Positions 28,304 through 38,064 of a stretch of 64,000 nt of DNA are shown here, in pieces (the first letter of the stretch is position 1; every line of letters starts with the position of its first letter). The DNA lies in assembly GCF_904846705.1 (NCBI RefSeq), contig NZ_CAJHBS010000006.1, forward strand, positions 62,001 through 126,000, read 5' to 3'. The stretch comes from Psychrobacter sp. Pi2-52 (GTDB taxonomy: Bacteria; Pseudomonadota; Gammaproteobacteria; Pseudomonadales; Moraxellaceae). The notes under the pieces were generated by a model that ran no database searches, was not told the origin of the DNA, and worked only from the letters and a program-made list of their open reading frames with translations. Position numbers and translations under genes: made by a program.

Positions 28304-28418
28304 ATGGACACTAAAACGCGTCGCTAGACCAAACTGTTGAAAGAATGGTGAAAAATAGTTCTTAAAAATCAATGCTCAAGACTCATCACTGATATATTTG
28401 CCAGTTAAACAAATGTAT

Positions 28419-28433
28419 TGATAATTAATCTCA
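28419..28433. promoter_or_regulatory. Candidate Fur box upstream of fbpA
   Basis: TGATAATTAATCTCA matches the 7-1-7 Fur consensus TGATAATnATTATCA at all but two of the specified positions. It lies about 134 bases before the likely fbpA start; a TATAAT at 28500-28505 is a candidate -10 box between them. Iron-dependent repression of an Fbp operon is expected biologically; the site is a pattern match only. Confidence 0.45.
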
Positions 28434-28566
28434 CTTCCATTAGTATGTTGCTTTGATATATTATGGCCTGATTACTGTTAACGCTTAGCAAGTCATCGTT
28501 ATAATCACTGTTATTTTGTCTCACCATCCGTCTTACTTTTTTTATAGCATTACTATGGGGAAAACC

Positions 28567-29691
28567 ATGTTATTGAACGCTATCAGCGCTAATCTAACCT
28601 CTACGAAGCTTATCCTACCTGCAGCCGTATTTGGCATGATGTTGGGTCTGGCAGGTTGTAGTAATTCTTCAACCATAGAAGAGAGCGTAGAAGTAGAGTC
28701 AACAGAAACAAGTGCTGAGCAGCAATCAGCAACTGACGAAGCTACGACTGCTGATGGTCAGACAATTACTATCTACTCATCACGTAATGAGCAGTTAATT
28801 AAGCCATTGCTAGATCGTTATACCGAACAAACAGGTGTAAAGGTTGAGTTGGTGACGGACAGTACAGGTCCGCTCATGGCACGGTTGAAAGCAGAAGGTC
28901 AAAATACACCCGCTGACATGCTTTTGACGGTTGATGCTGGTAACTTATGGCAAGCTGCACAGCAAGGTTTGCTACAGCCAGTATCGTCTACCGTACTAGA
29001 AGCTAACGTCCCTGCAAAATACCGTGATCCAAAAGGTCAGTGGACCGGTTTGTCACTACGTGCTCGCACTATATTTTATGATCCAAGCAAAGTTAGTGCT
29101 GACCAGTTATCTACGTATGCCGATTTGGCTGATCCAAAATGGAAAGGCAAATTATGCCTACGCACGTCTAAAAAGGTTTATAACCAATCACTTGTGGCCA
29201 GTATGATGGAGCACTTGGGTGAAGAGAAAACGGAAGAAATCGTTCGTGGTTGGGTAGATAATTTAGCCACTGATGTGTTCAGTGATGATACCAGTATGCT
29301 TGAAGCCATCGCTGCTGGTCAGTGCGAAGTAGGTGTGGCGAATAGTTATTATTATGGTCGCATACTAGATGAAAAACCAGATTTTCCTGTTAATATATTC
29401 TGGGCAAACCAAGGCACAACTGGTACGCACGTAAATATCTCGGGTGCTGGTGTAGTGGCAAGCTCAGACAATCCAGATGGTACGCTTAAATTGATAGAGT
29501 GGTTGTCATCTGATGAGGCACAAGGTCTTTATGCCAGCTCAGATAAAGAATTCCCAGTTAAAGAAGGTATTGATGAGTCAGATATGCTTAGATCATGGGG
29601 TCCGTTCAATAAAGATGATATCAGTGTGCAGAAGTTTGGTGAGCTACAAACCCAAGCGATTCAATTAATGGACAAAGCAGGTTATAAATAA
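28567..29691 (+). CDS. fbpA: Iron(III) ABC transporter substrate-binding lipoprotein (FbpA/FutA family)
   Basis: Captures ferric iron outside the inner membrane. The start at 28567 is preferred: GGGGA lies five bases upstream and the product begins with a lipoprotein signal (VFGMMLGLAGC). Upstream alternatives are ATG 28555 and TTG 28516. After an acidic Glu/Ser/Thr-rich tether of about 40 residues comes the binding fold (ITIYSSRNEQLIKPLLDRY), the family segment SLRARTIFYDPSKV, and the iron-ligand tyrosines in VANSYYYGRIL. Length 374 from this start. A perfect 11-base hairpin separates it from fbpB, which may favour higher expression of the binding protein. Confidence 0.92.
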   Translation: MLLNAISANLTSTKLILPAAVFGMMLGLAGCSNSSTIEESVEVESTETSAEQQSATDEATTADGQTITIYSSRNEQLIKPLLDRYTEQTGVKVELVTDSTGPLMARLKAEGQNTPADMLLTVDAGNLWQAAQQGLLQPVSSTVLEANVPAKYRDPKGQWTGLSLRARTIFYDPSKVSADQLSTYADLADPKWKGKLCLRTSKKVYNQSLVASMMEHLGEEKTEEIVRGWVDNLATDVFSDDTSMLEAIAAGQCEVGVANSYYYGRILDEKPDFPVNIFWANQGTTGTHVNISGAGVVASSDNPDGTLKLIEWLSSDEAQGLYASSDKEFPVKEGIDESDMLRSWGPFNKDDISVQKFGELQTQAIQLMDKAGYK

Positions 29692-29728
29692 GGGACTGCC
29701 AATCATAGTTTTGCTAATCTCAGAATCA

Positions 29729-29758
29729 TAACCTTTAAGCAGTAGCTCTTAAAGGTTA
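29729..29758 (+). promoter_or_regulatory. Intercistronic hairpin between fbpA and fbpB
   Basis: Perfect 11-base arms TAACCTTTAAG (29729-29739) and CTTAAAGGTTA (29748-29758) with an 8-base loop and no strong T run after it. It fits a partial terminator or an mRNA 3'-end stabiliser for fbpA. Confidence 0.65.
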
Positions 29759-29848
29759 GTTATTGAAGATAATCTGTCCAGATAATGACGATTTTGAGTT
29801 CGGTATAAGCTTACAAGGTCTCTATACGTATGACACGGTAATGATAAT

Positions 29849-31525
29849 ATGATCACAACGCCAGACGCGTCTGTTAGTCAAAACGATACTGTCGATGATG
29901 GTATTAATGATAAGCAGACTGTCAGCCAAGACCACGCCCTTCGTAAACGTATTATCTCGAAATCAGTCTTAGGGCTGATTTCATTGTTTATGCTAGTACC
30001 GATTTTAATCGTGCTGCTGTCGTGGACTCAGCCAGTAGCAGAGATTTGGACACATATGGCAGATTATGTACTTCCGCAAGTGCTCAAAAATACGGCGATT
30101 TTATTGCTTATGGTGACTGTCGTTTCAGGCACTATTGGTACTGCTCTGGCTTGGGTTACTAGTATGTATCGTTTCCCTGGTCAGCGTTTCTTTTCGTGGG
30201 CTTTGATGTTGCCACTTGCTATTCCTGCTTATGTATTGGCATTTGTCACTATCGGCATTGTTGATTTTAGTGGGCCGCTACAGACAGCTTTACGCGACTC
30301 TGGTATAAGTACTGCCATACCTTCGATAAGGAATGTCTGGGGCGCAGGCTTGATATTATCGTTGGCGTTTTACCCTTATGTATATTTGCTAGCGCGTCAG
30401 GCATTTTTGTCACAAGGCAGACGAGCGATAGAAGCGGGTCAGATGCTAGGTTTGAGTCGTAGCCGTGTGTTCTTTCGATTGGCATTACCGCAAGCACTAC
30501 CGTGGATCATTGGCGGCTTGTTGCTAGCCAGTATGGAAACCTTAGCGGATTTCGGTGCAGTATCCGTATTCAATGTCGATACTTTTACTACCGCCATTTA
30601 TAAGGCGTGGTTTGGTTTTTTCAGTTTGACCACAGCGGCTCAGCTAGCAGCCTTGCTCATTGGCGTGATCTTTATCGTGGTATTGTTTGAGCAGTATTGG
30701 CAAGCGAAGCGTGGTAGCTCACTTACCCAAGGTAGCAGCCAACGCTTTGACGCTAGCAAACCTGCTAAGCTCGCCATGACACTGCTGTGTACGCTCATTT
30801 TTTTAGTTGCCTTTTTAATTCCTTTCTTGCAGCTTATCTATTGGACAGCACTGAATTTTCGCCAAGATTTTGATGCGCGTTACATTGACTTTGTCACCAA
30901 TAGCCTCATGATTGCTAGTATGACCACGCTGTTTATTGCCTTTTTGGCCATTATTATTGCGTGGATTAAACGGCAGTATCCTGATAAATCGACTAAGCTC
31001 ATGACCACTTTAGCCAATTTAGGCTATGTCGTACCGGGGACTGTGTTGGCGGTAGGGATATTTATACCTATTGCGTGGCTTGATAATCAAATGATTGCCT
31101 TTGGTATTACCTCACAGCAAGTGCTCTCTGGCAGTGTCATTGTTATGCTACTGGCATTATCGACGCGTTTTATGACAGTGAGTTTTCAGCCTATTGACAG
31201 ACAACTGCAACGACTGACTGTCAATCAAGAAGCGGCTGCAAAATTACTTAGCGACAGTCCTTATCAGCGCTGGCGTCATGTGATGCTGCCTGTGCTTAGC
31301 CCTGGTGTATTGACCGCATTATTGATGGGTTTTGTCGAAGTGATGAAAGAGATGCCCATTACGCTAATGACACGGCGTCAAGGCTGGGACACGCTTGCAG
31401 TACGAGTGTTTGAAATGACGAGCGAAGGTATGTGGGGACGAGCCGCATTACCGAGTTTGCTAATCGTGTTAGTTGGCTTGCTTCCTGTCTGGATACTACT
31501 GCGTCAAAGCGATAAACACAGCTAA
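29849..31525 (+). CDS. fbpB: Iron(III) ABC transporter permease (FbpB/SfuB family)
   Basis: Inner-membrane permease of 558 residues with two fused permease modules of about six helices each, the usual form for ferric transporters. Both halves carry the cytoplasmic EAA loop: IEAGQMLGLSRSRVFFRLAL in the first and NQEAAAKLLSDSPYQRWRHV in the second. Other family segments are LPLAIPAYVLAFV, METLADFGAVSVFNVDTF and VPGTVLAVGIFIPI. The first ~25 residues are hydrophilic and cytoplasmic. It lies between fbpA and fbpC in one direction. Confidence 0.95.
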   Translation: MITTPDASVSQNDTVDDGINDKQTVSQDHALRKRIISKSVLGLISLFMLVPILIVLLSWTQPVAEIWTHMADYVLPQVLKNTAILLLMVTVVSGTIGTALAWVTSMYRFPGQRFFSWALMLPLAIPAYVLAFVTIGIVDFSGPLQTALRDSGISTAIPSIRNVWGAGLILSLAFYPYVYLLARQAFLSQGRRAIEAGQMLGLSRSRVFFRLALPQALPWIIGGLLLASMETLADFGAVSVFNVDTFTTAIYKAWFGFFSLTTAAQLAALLIGVIFIVVLFEQYWQAKRGSSLTQGSSQRFDASKPAKLAMTLLCTLIFLVAFLIPFLQLIYWTALNFRQDFDARYIDFVTNSLMIASMTTLFIAFLAIIIAWIKRQYPDKSTKLMTTLANLGYVVPGTVLAVGIFIPIAWLDNQMIAFGITSQQVLSGSVIVMLLALSTRFMTVSFQPIDRQLQRLTVNQEAAAKLLSDSPYQRWRHVMLPVLSPGVLTALLMGFVEVMKEMPITLMTRRQGWDTLAVRVFEMTSEGMWGRAALPSLLIVLVGLLPVWILLRQSDKHS

Positions 31526-31613
31526 TAGCAACAAAGTTAATAGCAATAATTTGGTATAAGTTTAACAGCACACTCGTAGTGTCAGCTATATTATAATTTG
31601 CTCTGTTTTATCG

Positions 31614-32975
31614 ATGGTTTTACTTACTAATAGCGAACTGGTACCGTCTATGTACACTGATTCAATGAACGACTCTACAAATTCTAAGTCAGAAAAGGCT
31701 CGGGCTAGCCATACGCCTGTAGCAAAATCACCACTGTCACAAAATAGAACCAATCCAGTTCAGCCGAATAAAACTGTAGAACAAAGCAATACCTCACAAC
31801 AAAATACTGAGAAATATATCGCCACAGATCCTTACTTTAGTGTGCAAAACCTCATCGTAGGCTATGACGATACTATCGTTGTCAATGGTCTATCGTTGGT
31901 GCTGGAACAAGGAGAGATTGGTTGCTTCTTGGGTTATAGCGGCTGCGGGAAGACCACAGCGCTACGAGCTATCGCGGGACTGGAGCAAAGTCGCGGCGGC
32001 ACTATCTATCTAAATAATCAACGCCTAACTGAGAAGACAGCTCGCCAATCATTTGCAGTTGCGCCAGCCAAGCGTGGCATGGGCATGGTGTTTCAAGACT
32101 ATGCTCTGTTTGGTCATTTAAGCGTGGCAAAGAACATCGCCTTTGGTCTCAATAAATGGTCAGCAGCTGACAAAAAAGCCCGTGTGGCTGAGATGCTAAG
32201 CTTAGTTGAATTGACTGAGCATGCGGATAAACGTCCTAATGAGCTTTCTGGTGGTCAGCAGCAGCGTGTGGCTCTTGCAAGAGCGCTAGCACCCAAACCA
32301 AAACTACTATTACTTGATGAGCCGTTCTCTAATCTAGATGTAGTACTGCGTGAATCACTGGCAATGAATGTCCGTGATATTCTCAAACGTACCAATACCA
32401 CAGCGATTTTGGTCACTCATGATCAAAATGAAGCGTTCGCGCTAGCGGATAAAGTAGGGGTAATGGATAAAGGACGATTGGTACAATGGGCGCGACCAAG
32501 CGAGCTGTATCATGAGCCTGTCAGCCCTTTTGTCGCTGAGTTTGTGGGCGAAGGCGCGATGATAGACGGTATCATCAAAGAAGGTCGTGTGGAGACGGCG
32601 CTTGGCAATATCTATCGCCGCATGGAAGTCTATGATGAATCAGGACAACCACAGTACTGCGAATATGATTATCCAAATGGTACACCAATCAAAGTGCTCG
32701 TGCGTCCTGACGATATCATCCATGATGATGATAGTACGCAGACAGCCTTGGTGATTGGGCGAGTGTTCCGCGGTGCCAACTATTTGTACCGTCTACAGTT
32801 AGATGACGGACAGACCATATTATCACTGGTTGCTAGCCATCATAATCATGAAATTGGTTCACATATTGGTATCTTGCCGTTATTGGAGCATGTGGTCGTG
32901 TTTGACGAAAAAGAGGTCAATGCCACCACTTGGTCAGAATATGATAGATCATCGAGAATGGATGAAGAGGTTTAG
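31614..32975 (+). CDS. fbpC: Iron(III) ABC transporter ATP-binding protein (FbpC family) with long N-terminal extension
   Basis: ATPase that drives ferric iron uptake. The ABC domain has Walker A GYSGCGKTT, the Q loop in MGMVFQDYALF, signature LSGGQQQRVALARAL, Walker B LLLLDEPFSNLD and the H loop VTHDQ. A C-terminal TOBE-like domain follows. Residues 1-73 are an Asn/Ser/Thr/Lys-rich stretch with no hydrophobic segment, absent from typical FbpC (about 350 residues). Internal ATGs at 31650 and 31665 would shorten it only a little, so the extension seems real, since no start codon with a good ribosome site lies close to the ABC domain. It is the only ABC ATPase in the window. It converges on cmoM, whose stop is 33 bases away. 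Confidence 0.93.
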   Translation: MVLLTNSELVPSMYTDSMNDSTNSKSEKARASHTPVAKSPLSQNRTNPVQPNKTVEQSNTSQQNTEKYIATDPYFSVQNLIVGYDDTIVVNGLSLVLEQGEIGCFLGYSGCGKTTALRAIAGLEQSRGGTIYLNNQRLTEKTARQSFAVAPAKRGMGMVFQDYALFGHLSVAKNIAFGLNKWSAADKKARVAEMLSLVELTEHADKRPNELSGGQQQRVALARALAPKPKLLLLDEPFSNLDVVLRESLAMNVRDILKRTNTTAILVTHDQNEAFALADKVGVMDKGRLVQWARPSELYHEPVSPFVAEFVGEGAMIDGIIKEGRVETALGNIYRRMEVYDESGQPQYCEYDYPNGTPIKVLVRPDDIIHDDDSTQTALVIGRVFRGANYLYRLQLDDGQTILSLVASHHNHEIGSHIGILPLLEHVVVFDEKEVNATTWSEYDRSSRMDEEV

Positions 32976-33008
32976 TAGCCTTCATCATTCTTGGTCAATC
33001 TTCTAAAT

Positions 33009-33872
33009 TTACCGTTTAGCCAAAATGTGTAAGTAACGCCCAAGCCATTTGTACGGCTCTAATTGTGAGTAGCGTAACTCCATTCTAATCACTGCATCTG
33101 GGTCGTTATGACCACCACGTTTGAGCGGCGTATAGTCATGAAACACCCGTAGACCACTGCTACGTACCGTCTGATAATTATGCGCTTTGAGCCAAGACTC
33201 GACCTCTTCTTTGGCTACGGGATGGTTGGGAGTGAGACTTTTCTTATTGTCCGCTTTGTAATCGTTACCATCAAGTAAGCTATCGAGTAAGTTAAAATTT
33301 CCCATGATAAGATTGCGATAATCGAAACTCGCTGGATTATAGAAGCAGACAGATAACGCGCCAACATCTGTTAAGTGCTTATCAAAAAAGTCCATGACGG
33401 CAGCGGGCTCTGCCAACCATTCGAGTAGCGCGTGCGACATAATCAAATCAAACTTTTCTGTCTCTGTCTGAGCCAGTTTTTCTTCAAGCGCTTGATAAGG
33501 GCAAATATACCAAGTGATGTCTAGCTTTTTATCGATTTTCTCTGCGCTCGCTTTTGCCTTCTCAAGCATATTTGCTGAGATGTCATTTATGACTACGTTA
33601 TGACCTTGAGCAGCAAGTTCTATCGCAATTTGCGCAAGCCCTGCACCCACATCCAAGATGCGTAAAGGTCGCCCAAGCGCCTCACTCATTTGTGCGCTAT
33701 ATTCGAAAATATCACGGCGTAGCACAGCCAATCGAATCTCGCCTTTTAAACCACCATAGACTTTCTTTTCGAAATGATCGGCAATGGCATCGAAACTACG
33801 ATCTGCTCGATCGTTTTCTGCTGGTATAGAAAGGTTTGAGTCAGGCTGGCTATCTTGATGTCTAATTGGCAT
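33009..33872 (-). CDS. cmoM: tRNA 5-carboxymethoxyuridine methyltransferase CmoM (SmtA)
   Basis: SAM-dependent methyltransferase that methylates cmo5U to mcmo5U at the wobble position of several tRNAs. At 287 residues it is slightly longer than E. coli CmoM (261) by its N-terminus. It begins RSFDAIADHFEKKVYGGLKG, has the class I SAM site ILDVGAGLAQIAIELAAQGH, and then LLEWLAEPAAV, SVCFYNPASFDYRNLIMGNF, LTPNHPV, SGLRVFHDY and the C-terminal EPYKWLGRYLHILAKR, all matching CmoM closely. It may be co-transcribed with the small membrane protein gene 56 bases upstream. Confidence 0.92.
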   Translation of the reverse strand: MPIRHQDSQPDSNLSIPAENDRADRSFDAIADHFEKKVYGGLKGEIRLAVLRRDIFEYSAQMSEALGRPLRILDVGAGLAQIAIELAAQGHNVVINDISANMLEKAKASAEKIDKKLDITWYICPYQALEEKLAQTETEKFDLIMSHALLEWLAEPAAVMDFFDKHLTDVGALSVCFYNPASFDYRNLIMGNFNLLDSLLDGNDYKADNKKSLTPNHPVAKEEVESWLKAHNYQTVRSSGLRVFHDYTPLKRGGHNDPDAVIRMELRYSQLEPYKWLGRYLHILAKR

Positions 33873-33928
33873 AAGGTATTTAGTTCAATAAGTAAGAGGG
33901 TCAAATTAATAAAACTATTCAGTATTAA

Positions 33929-34210
33929 CTAGCGTTTCAGGCGTCTGTTAATTACCCATTTAAAAACGACCTTCGCTAATACAATAACGACAAATACCAC
34001 AATAACAAACACCCACATACCATTGCCTTGTAGATTCTCTTGATAGGCTTTTGACAAGTATGCTGATAAAGCCATCGCGGCTAAAAGTGCTCCCCAACGG
34101 ACATAAGGGACAGCGCGATTGTTATGGTTAGGAAAGCTAGCCACATAATCGCTAGAAAAACTGTATAGCACCATTGCTAAAATCCAAACAATTGCAAAAA
34201 TGATATCCAT
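33929..34210 (-). CDS. Small inner-membrane protein of unknown function
   Basis: A 93-residue protein with three predicted transmembrane helices: about 2-20 (DIIFAIVWILAMVLYSF), 38-55 (YVRWGALLAAMALSAYL), and 65-87 (MWVFVIVVFVVIVLAKVVF), ending in a basic tail NRRLKR. No family is recognised. It is read in the same direction as cmoM, 56 bases ahead of it, with no terminator between. Confidence 0.7.
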   Translation of the reverse strand: MDIIFAIVWILAMVLYSFSSDYVASFPNHNNRAVPYVRWGALLAAMALSAYLSKAYQENLQGNGMWVFVIVVFVVIVLAKVVFKWVINRRLKR

Positions 34211-34677
34211 AATAAAAGTAGCCTGTTAGGTCGTTATGTAAGTGCTATAAAAGATGAGGTAGTGTAGCGTTTAGAAATTTTTTGTCCAGTATCACTAGAA
34301 AATAACCGCATCAAAGTGGTTTAAATCATAATGTGCTCATGAGAATAATATGACTGTTGAAAATAGTATGCTTATGAAAGAATTATGGTTGTAAAAAAAG
34401 CATGCTCATGAAAACAATCAGTTCACGTCAGAGACAGTTGTAGGTGTTGTTGTATTGGCTAAATATTCTAAGCATCCTAGTTGTTTGCCAATAGAGCTTA
34501 TATGCAAACCACGTATGAGCTCTATGCTCAAGATTTTAGCGTTAAATCAAATGTCATGTTGAATTGTAAATAGAGATATAAGCATTCACTCAGTTAGTCA
34601 AAATAAATCTTGTCGAACTGTAGCTAATGAGTATAGTATTTTTCTATTTAATATCCATCAAATACGGAGAATAAACA
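34211..34677. other. Intergenic region with three degenerate ~35-base repeats
   Basis: A 467-base gap between the small membrane protein gene (-) and the secreted peptide gene (+). Three imperfect units with core TGCTYATGARA begin at 34334, 34369 and 34403, spaced 35 and 34 bases apart; the first two units match at about two thirds of positions. No open frame with a ribosome-binding site was found in the rest. Confidence 0.45.
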
Positions 34678-34857
34678 ATGAAGTTAATCAATACAGCGCT
34701 ACTGGCCCTAGTATTTGCCTTTACATCTATGAGCCAAGCACAAGCTCGAAATACGCCTTGTTCAGGAAAAATGGGCGGGCTGTCTCATTGCTCAGCAGAT
34801 GGTAAGTTCGTCTGTAAAAATGGCAAAATCAGCCAATCAAAAAAAACCTGCCATTAG
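34678..34857 (+). CDS. 59-residue exported cysteine-containing peptide, function unknown
   Basis: A short gene below usual length cut-offs. GGAGA at 34666-34670 lies seven bases before the ATG. The product starts with a textbook Sec signal peptide (MKLINTALLALVFAFTSMSQ, cleavage likely after AQA), leaving about 36 residues: RNTPCSGKMGGLSHCSADGK and then FVCKNGKISQSKKTCH. The four Cys (two before, two after the central Gly/Lys region) could form two disulfides in the periplasm or outside. Small secreted proteins with this SGKxGGxSHC pattern are in my memory of related genomes but I know no function. The reading frame, signal and ribosome site together make it a real gene. Confidence 0.8.
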   Translation: MKLINTALLALVFAFTSMSQAQARNTPCSGKMGGLSHCSADGKFVCKNGKISQSKKTCH

Positions 34858-35149
34858 AATTATTTTAGCGTGTGCCGATAATTCAAAATATCACTGCGAA
34901 TGAACCGCCTAGCTTGATTTTAATGGTGGTCAGAACCCCCTAAATCAGCAAATTTGTGCTAAAATAGCTTCTTTTATTAAACATTAAAACTATCGCTATT
35001 TTCCTATTGTTTTGCACGTGTAGCAGTGTTTTTTTATGGTATCTATTTTGGTCATGACTGCCCATTTATGTGGCAGTATTTTTATATGATCTATGGGTGC
35101 CACAAGCGATGTGTCAACGTTAGAAAAAAATGTGAGTGAAGGAGTGTAT

Positions 35150-37942
35150 ATGAGCGAATCGGTCAGTCCTATTGGCATCGTAGATGAACTAAAGCAGTCG
35201 TATTTGGATTATGCGATGAGCGTGATCGTCTCGCGTGCGCTGCCTGATGTGCGTGATGGGTTCAAACCTGTACACCGCCGCGTGATGTATGCCATGCACG
35301 TGCTATCAAACGATTATAATAAACCGTATAAAAAGTCAGCACGTGTGGTCGGTGATGTTATCGGTAAGTACCATCCACATGGCGATAGTGCCGTCTATGA
35401 TGCCATCGTCCGTATGGCGCAGGATTTTAGCTTGCGCTATCCAATGGTTGATGGTCAAGGTAACTTTGGCTCGATCGATGATGATCCTCCGGCAGCGATG
35501 CGTTATACCGAAGTACGTATGACCAAACTGACCCACCAGATGCTCGCTGATTTGGACAAAGACACGGTCGATTGGGAAGACAACTACGACGGCTCTGAGC
35601 GCATGCCAAGCGTGATGCCAGCGCGTATTCCTAACTTATTGGTCAATGGCGCGACGGGTATTGCCGTTGGTATGGCGACCAATATGGCACCCCATAACCT
35701 GACCGAAGTGATCAATGCTTGTCTAGCCTATGCTGAAAACCCACAAGTTTCAGCTGAAGAGCTGATGTCGCATATCTCAGGTCCTGATTTCCCTACGGGC
35801 GGTATTATCTATGGTCGCGCGGGCATTTTAGATGCTTATCGTACGGGTAAAGGCCGCTTGCATATTCGTGGTCGTTATCATATCGAGCCGATGAGCAATT
35901 CTGGCGTCAACCGCGATCGTGAGCGCATCGTATTCACCGAAGTACCTTATCAGGCTAACAAAGCCAAGTTGATTGAGCGTATCGCAGAGCTGGTCCGTGA
36001 TAAAAAAATCGAAGGTATTAGCGAAATTCGTGATGAGTCTGATAAAGATGGTATGCGTATAGCTATTGATTTGCGTCGCGGTGAGACGGCTGAAGTTATC
36101 GTTAATAACCTATTTCTACAAACGCCGCTAGAGTCTAGCTTTAGTATCAATATGGTGGCGCTGGATAATGGTCAGCCAAAACTATTGACCTTGCGTCAGC
36201 TTATCGCTGCATTTGTCCGTCATCGTCAAGAAGTGGTGACACGTCGTACGATTTATGAATTGAACAAAGCCCGCGTTCGTGGTCATTTGCTAGAAGGTCT
36301 AACGGTTGCTCTAGCCAATATCGACGAAATTATCGCGACGATTAAAGCTTCTGCAAACCGTGGCCTAGCACGTGAAAGCTTATTAAATAACACGTGGGGT
36401 TCAGGTAGCGTCGTTGCGATGCTTAGAGCTGCTGGTAGTCAATCAGTACGTCCTGAGTTTATCGAAGGCGAAGATCCTAAGGCGCCGTTTGGTCTGATCG
36501 AAGGCGAAGAGCGCTATCGCTTGTCACTTGAGCAGGTCAATGCGATTTTAGATATGCAGTTGCATCGTTTGACGGGTCTTGAACAAGACAAGTTGACTGA
36601 AGAATACCAAGACTTACTGCGTGAAATTGCACACTTAGAGTCTATCCTTGGCGATTTTGATAAGCTGATGGCTATTATCTCTAATGAGATGATCGAGATT
36701 CGTGATAACTTTGGTGATGAGCGCCGTACCGATATCATCGATTCACGCATGGACTTTAGTCGCGAAGACCTTATCCCTGAGCAAACGGTCGTCATGACGG
36801 TGTCGCGTACTGGCTACGCTAAGACTCAGCCGATTGATGATTATGTCGCGCAAAAACGTGGCGGTAAAGGTAAGTCTGCTACGGCAATGAAAGAAGATGA
36901 TGTGATCGATCATTTAGTCGTGACATCAACACATTCTACGGTACTGTGTTTCACTGATAGTGGACGTGTCTTTAGTCTACGTGGTTTTGAAGTGCCGATT
37001 GCCAGTCGCGGTGCTCGTGGTCGTCCATTGGTCAATCTAATTGGCCTAAATAGCGACGAAACCGTTACGACGATATTGCCAATTCCAAAAATTGTGGAAG
37101 ATACATCAGTAGTAAGTGAAGTATCAGAAGTAATCAATGATGACGATTCGGTAGAAGATAGCAACCAAGCAGAGCCACCTTTTGTGTTCTTTGCCACTGC
37201 CAATGGTACAGTGAAGCGAGTAGAGCTGAAGCAGTTTGCCAATATCAGATCGAACGGTTTGATTGCAGTTGGATTAGAAGACGGTGATAAATTGGTCAGC
37301 GCTCGTATTACTAATGGTAGCCAAGAAGTGATGTTGTTCGCTTCAAGTGGTAAAGCCATTCGTTTTGATGAGAATGATGCGCGTGCGATGGGCCGTACGG
37401 CAAAAGGCGTCCGCGGTATGCGTTTGGCTACTGATGAATTTATCAAGTCATTGGTCGTTATCGAAGATGATGTACGTGAAATCCTGATTGCTTGTGAAAA
37501 TGGCTTTGGTAAACGTACCTTTATCGATGAGTTCAATACACAAAATCGTGGCGGTGGCGGTGTGATCGCTATCAAGACCAGCGAGCGTAATGGCGCACTA
37601 GTACGAGCGACCAAGGTTGACTCTACCGACGACATTATCTTAATCTCTGATAAAGGTACGTTGGTTCGTACCCCAGTTGAGCATGTCGCTAGCTCTGGTC
37701 GTAATACGCAAGGCGTAACATTGATTCGTCTGTCAAAAGATGAAAAACTGGTTGCCATGGCGCGTGTTGAGCACGAAGAGAGCGATGACGAGCTTATCGA
37801 TGCGATGAGAGAGGACGGTACGTTTGAGGTAGAAGGTCAGGAGCAGATAGGTATTGATGCGACAACTGACAATACCGCAACTACTGACGTTGATGATGTG
37901 ATTGATATTGCAAACGATCATAAACCAAGTGACAATCTATAA
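35150..37942 (+). CDS. gyrA: DNA gyrase subunit A
   Basis: Breakage-rejoining subunit of DNA gyrase, 930 residues. The ATG at 35150 is chosen because AAGGAG lies five bases upstream; a longer frame from 35093 has no such site. The active-site tyrosine is Y119 in [10 protein letters not shown]. The quinolone-resistance region reads [18 protein letters not shown], so Ser80 and Asp84 (Ser83 and Asp87 in E. coli) are the drug-sensitive residues. The GyrA box is [11 protein letters not shown]. The C-terminal DNA-wrapping domain has an acidic insertion at about residues 640-680 ([16 protein letters not shown]) and a long acidic tail, making it about 55 residues longer than E. coli GyrA. It stands alone, with a terminator at 38026. 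Confidence 0.98.
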   Translation: MSESVSPIGIVDELKQSYLDYAMSVIVSRALPDVRDGFKPVHRRVMYAMHVLSNDYNKPYKKSARVVGDVIGKYHPHGDSAVYDAIVRMAQDFSLRYPMVDGQGNFGSIDDDPPAAMRYTEVRMTKLTHQMLADLDKDTVDWEDNYDGSERMPSVMPARIPNLLVNGATGIAVGMATNMAPHNLTEVINACLAYAENPQVSAEELMSHISGPDFPTGGIIYGRAGILDAYRTGKGRLHIRGRYHIEPMSNSGVNRDRERIVFTEVPYQANKAKLIERIAELVRDKKIEGISEIRDESDKDGMRIAIDLRRGETAEVIVNNLFLQTPLESSFSINMVALDNGQPKLLTLRQLIAAFVRHRQEVVTRRTIYELNKARVRGHLLEGLTVALANIDEIIATIKASANRGLARESLLNNTWGSGSVVAMLRAAGSQSVRPEFIEGEDPKAPFGLIEGEERYRLSLEQVNAILDMQLHRLTGLEQDKLTEEYQDLLREIAHLESILGDFDKLMAIISNEMIEIRDNFGDERRTDIIDSRMDFSREDLIPEQTVVMTVSRTGYAKTQPIDDYVAQKRGGKGKSATAMKEDDVIDHLVVTSTHSTVLCFTDSGRVFSLRGFEVPIASRGARGRPLVNLIGLNSDETVTTILPIPKIVEDTSVVSEVSEVINDDDSVEDSNQAEPPFVFFATANGTVKRVELKQFANIRSNGLIAVGLEDGDKLVSARITNGSQEVMLFASSGKAIRFDENDARAMGRTAKGVRGMRLATDEFIKSLVVIEDDVREILIACENGFGKRTFIDEFNTQNRGGGGVIAIKTSERNGALVRATKVDSTDDIILISDKGTLVRTPVEHVASSGRNTQGVTLIRLSKDEKLVAMARVEHEESDDELIDAMREDGTFEVEGQEQIGIDATTDNTATTDVDDVIDIANDHKPSDNL

Positions 37943-38025
37943 TAGACTAACTATGCATAAGAAGATGACGAGTAATAGTCTTGGTAATTAGCTTTTGAGT
38001 CTAGTCTCTTAGCATTTTTCTAGAA

Positions 38026-38064
38026 AAAAGCCTCTGACGTTATCGTCGGAGGCTTTTGTTTTTT
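38026..38064 (+). terminator. Terminator after gyrA
   Basis: AAAAGCCTCTGACG and CGTCGGAGGCTTTT arms (one G-T pair) with a 4-base loop, then TTTTGTTTTTT. A close copy, differing by a few bases, precedes the second RarD-like gene at 39346. Confidence 0.92.

Noticed and set aside
31614-32975. FbpC as the missing ModC
   Set aside because: It is in an operon with fbpA and fbpB and has the iron-family arrangement; sharing with ModB is possible but nothing in the sequence shows it. Kept only as a question.
36910-37758. 282-residue open frame antisense to gyrA
   Set aside because: It lies wholly inside gyrA, its composition (Ser/Thr/Arg-rich, no domain) is that expected from reading the opposite strand of a highly expressed gene, and it has no ribosome site.
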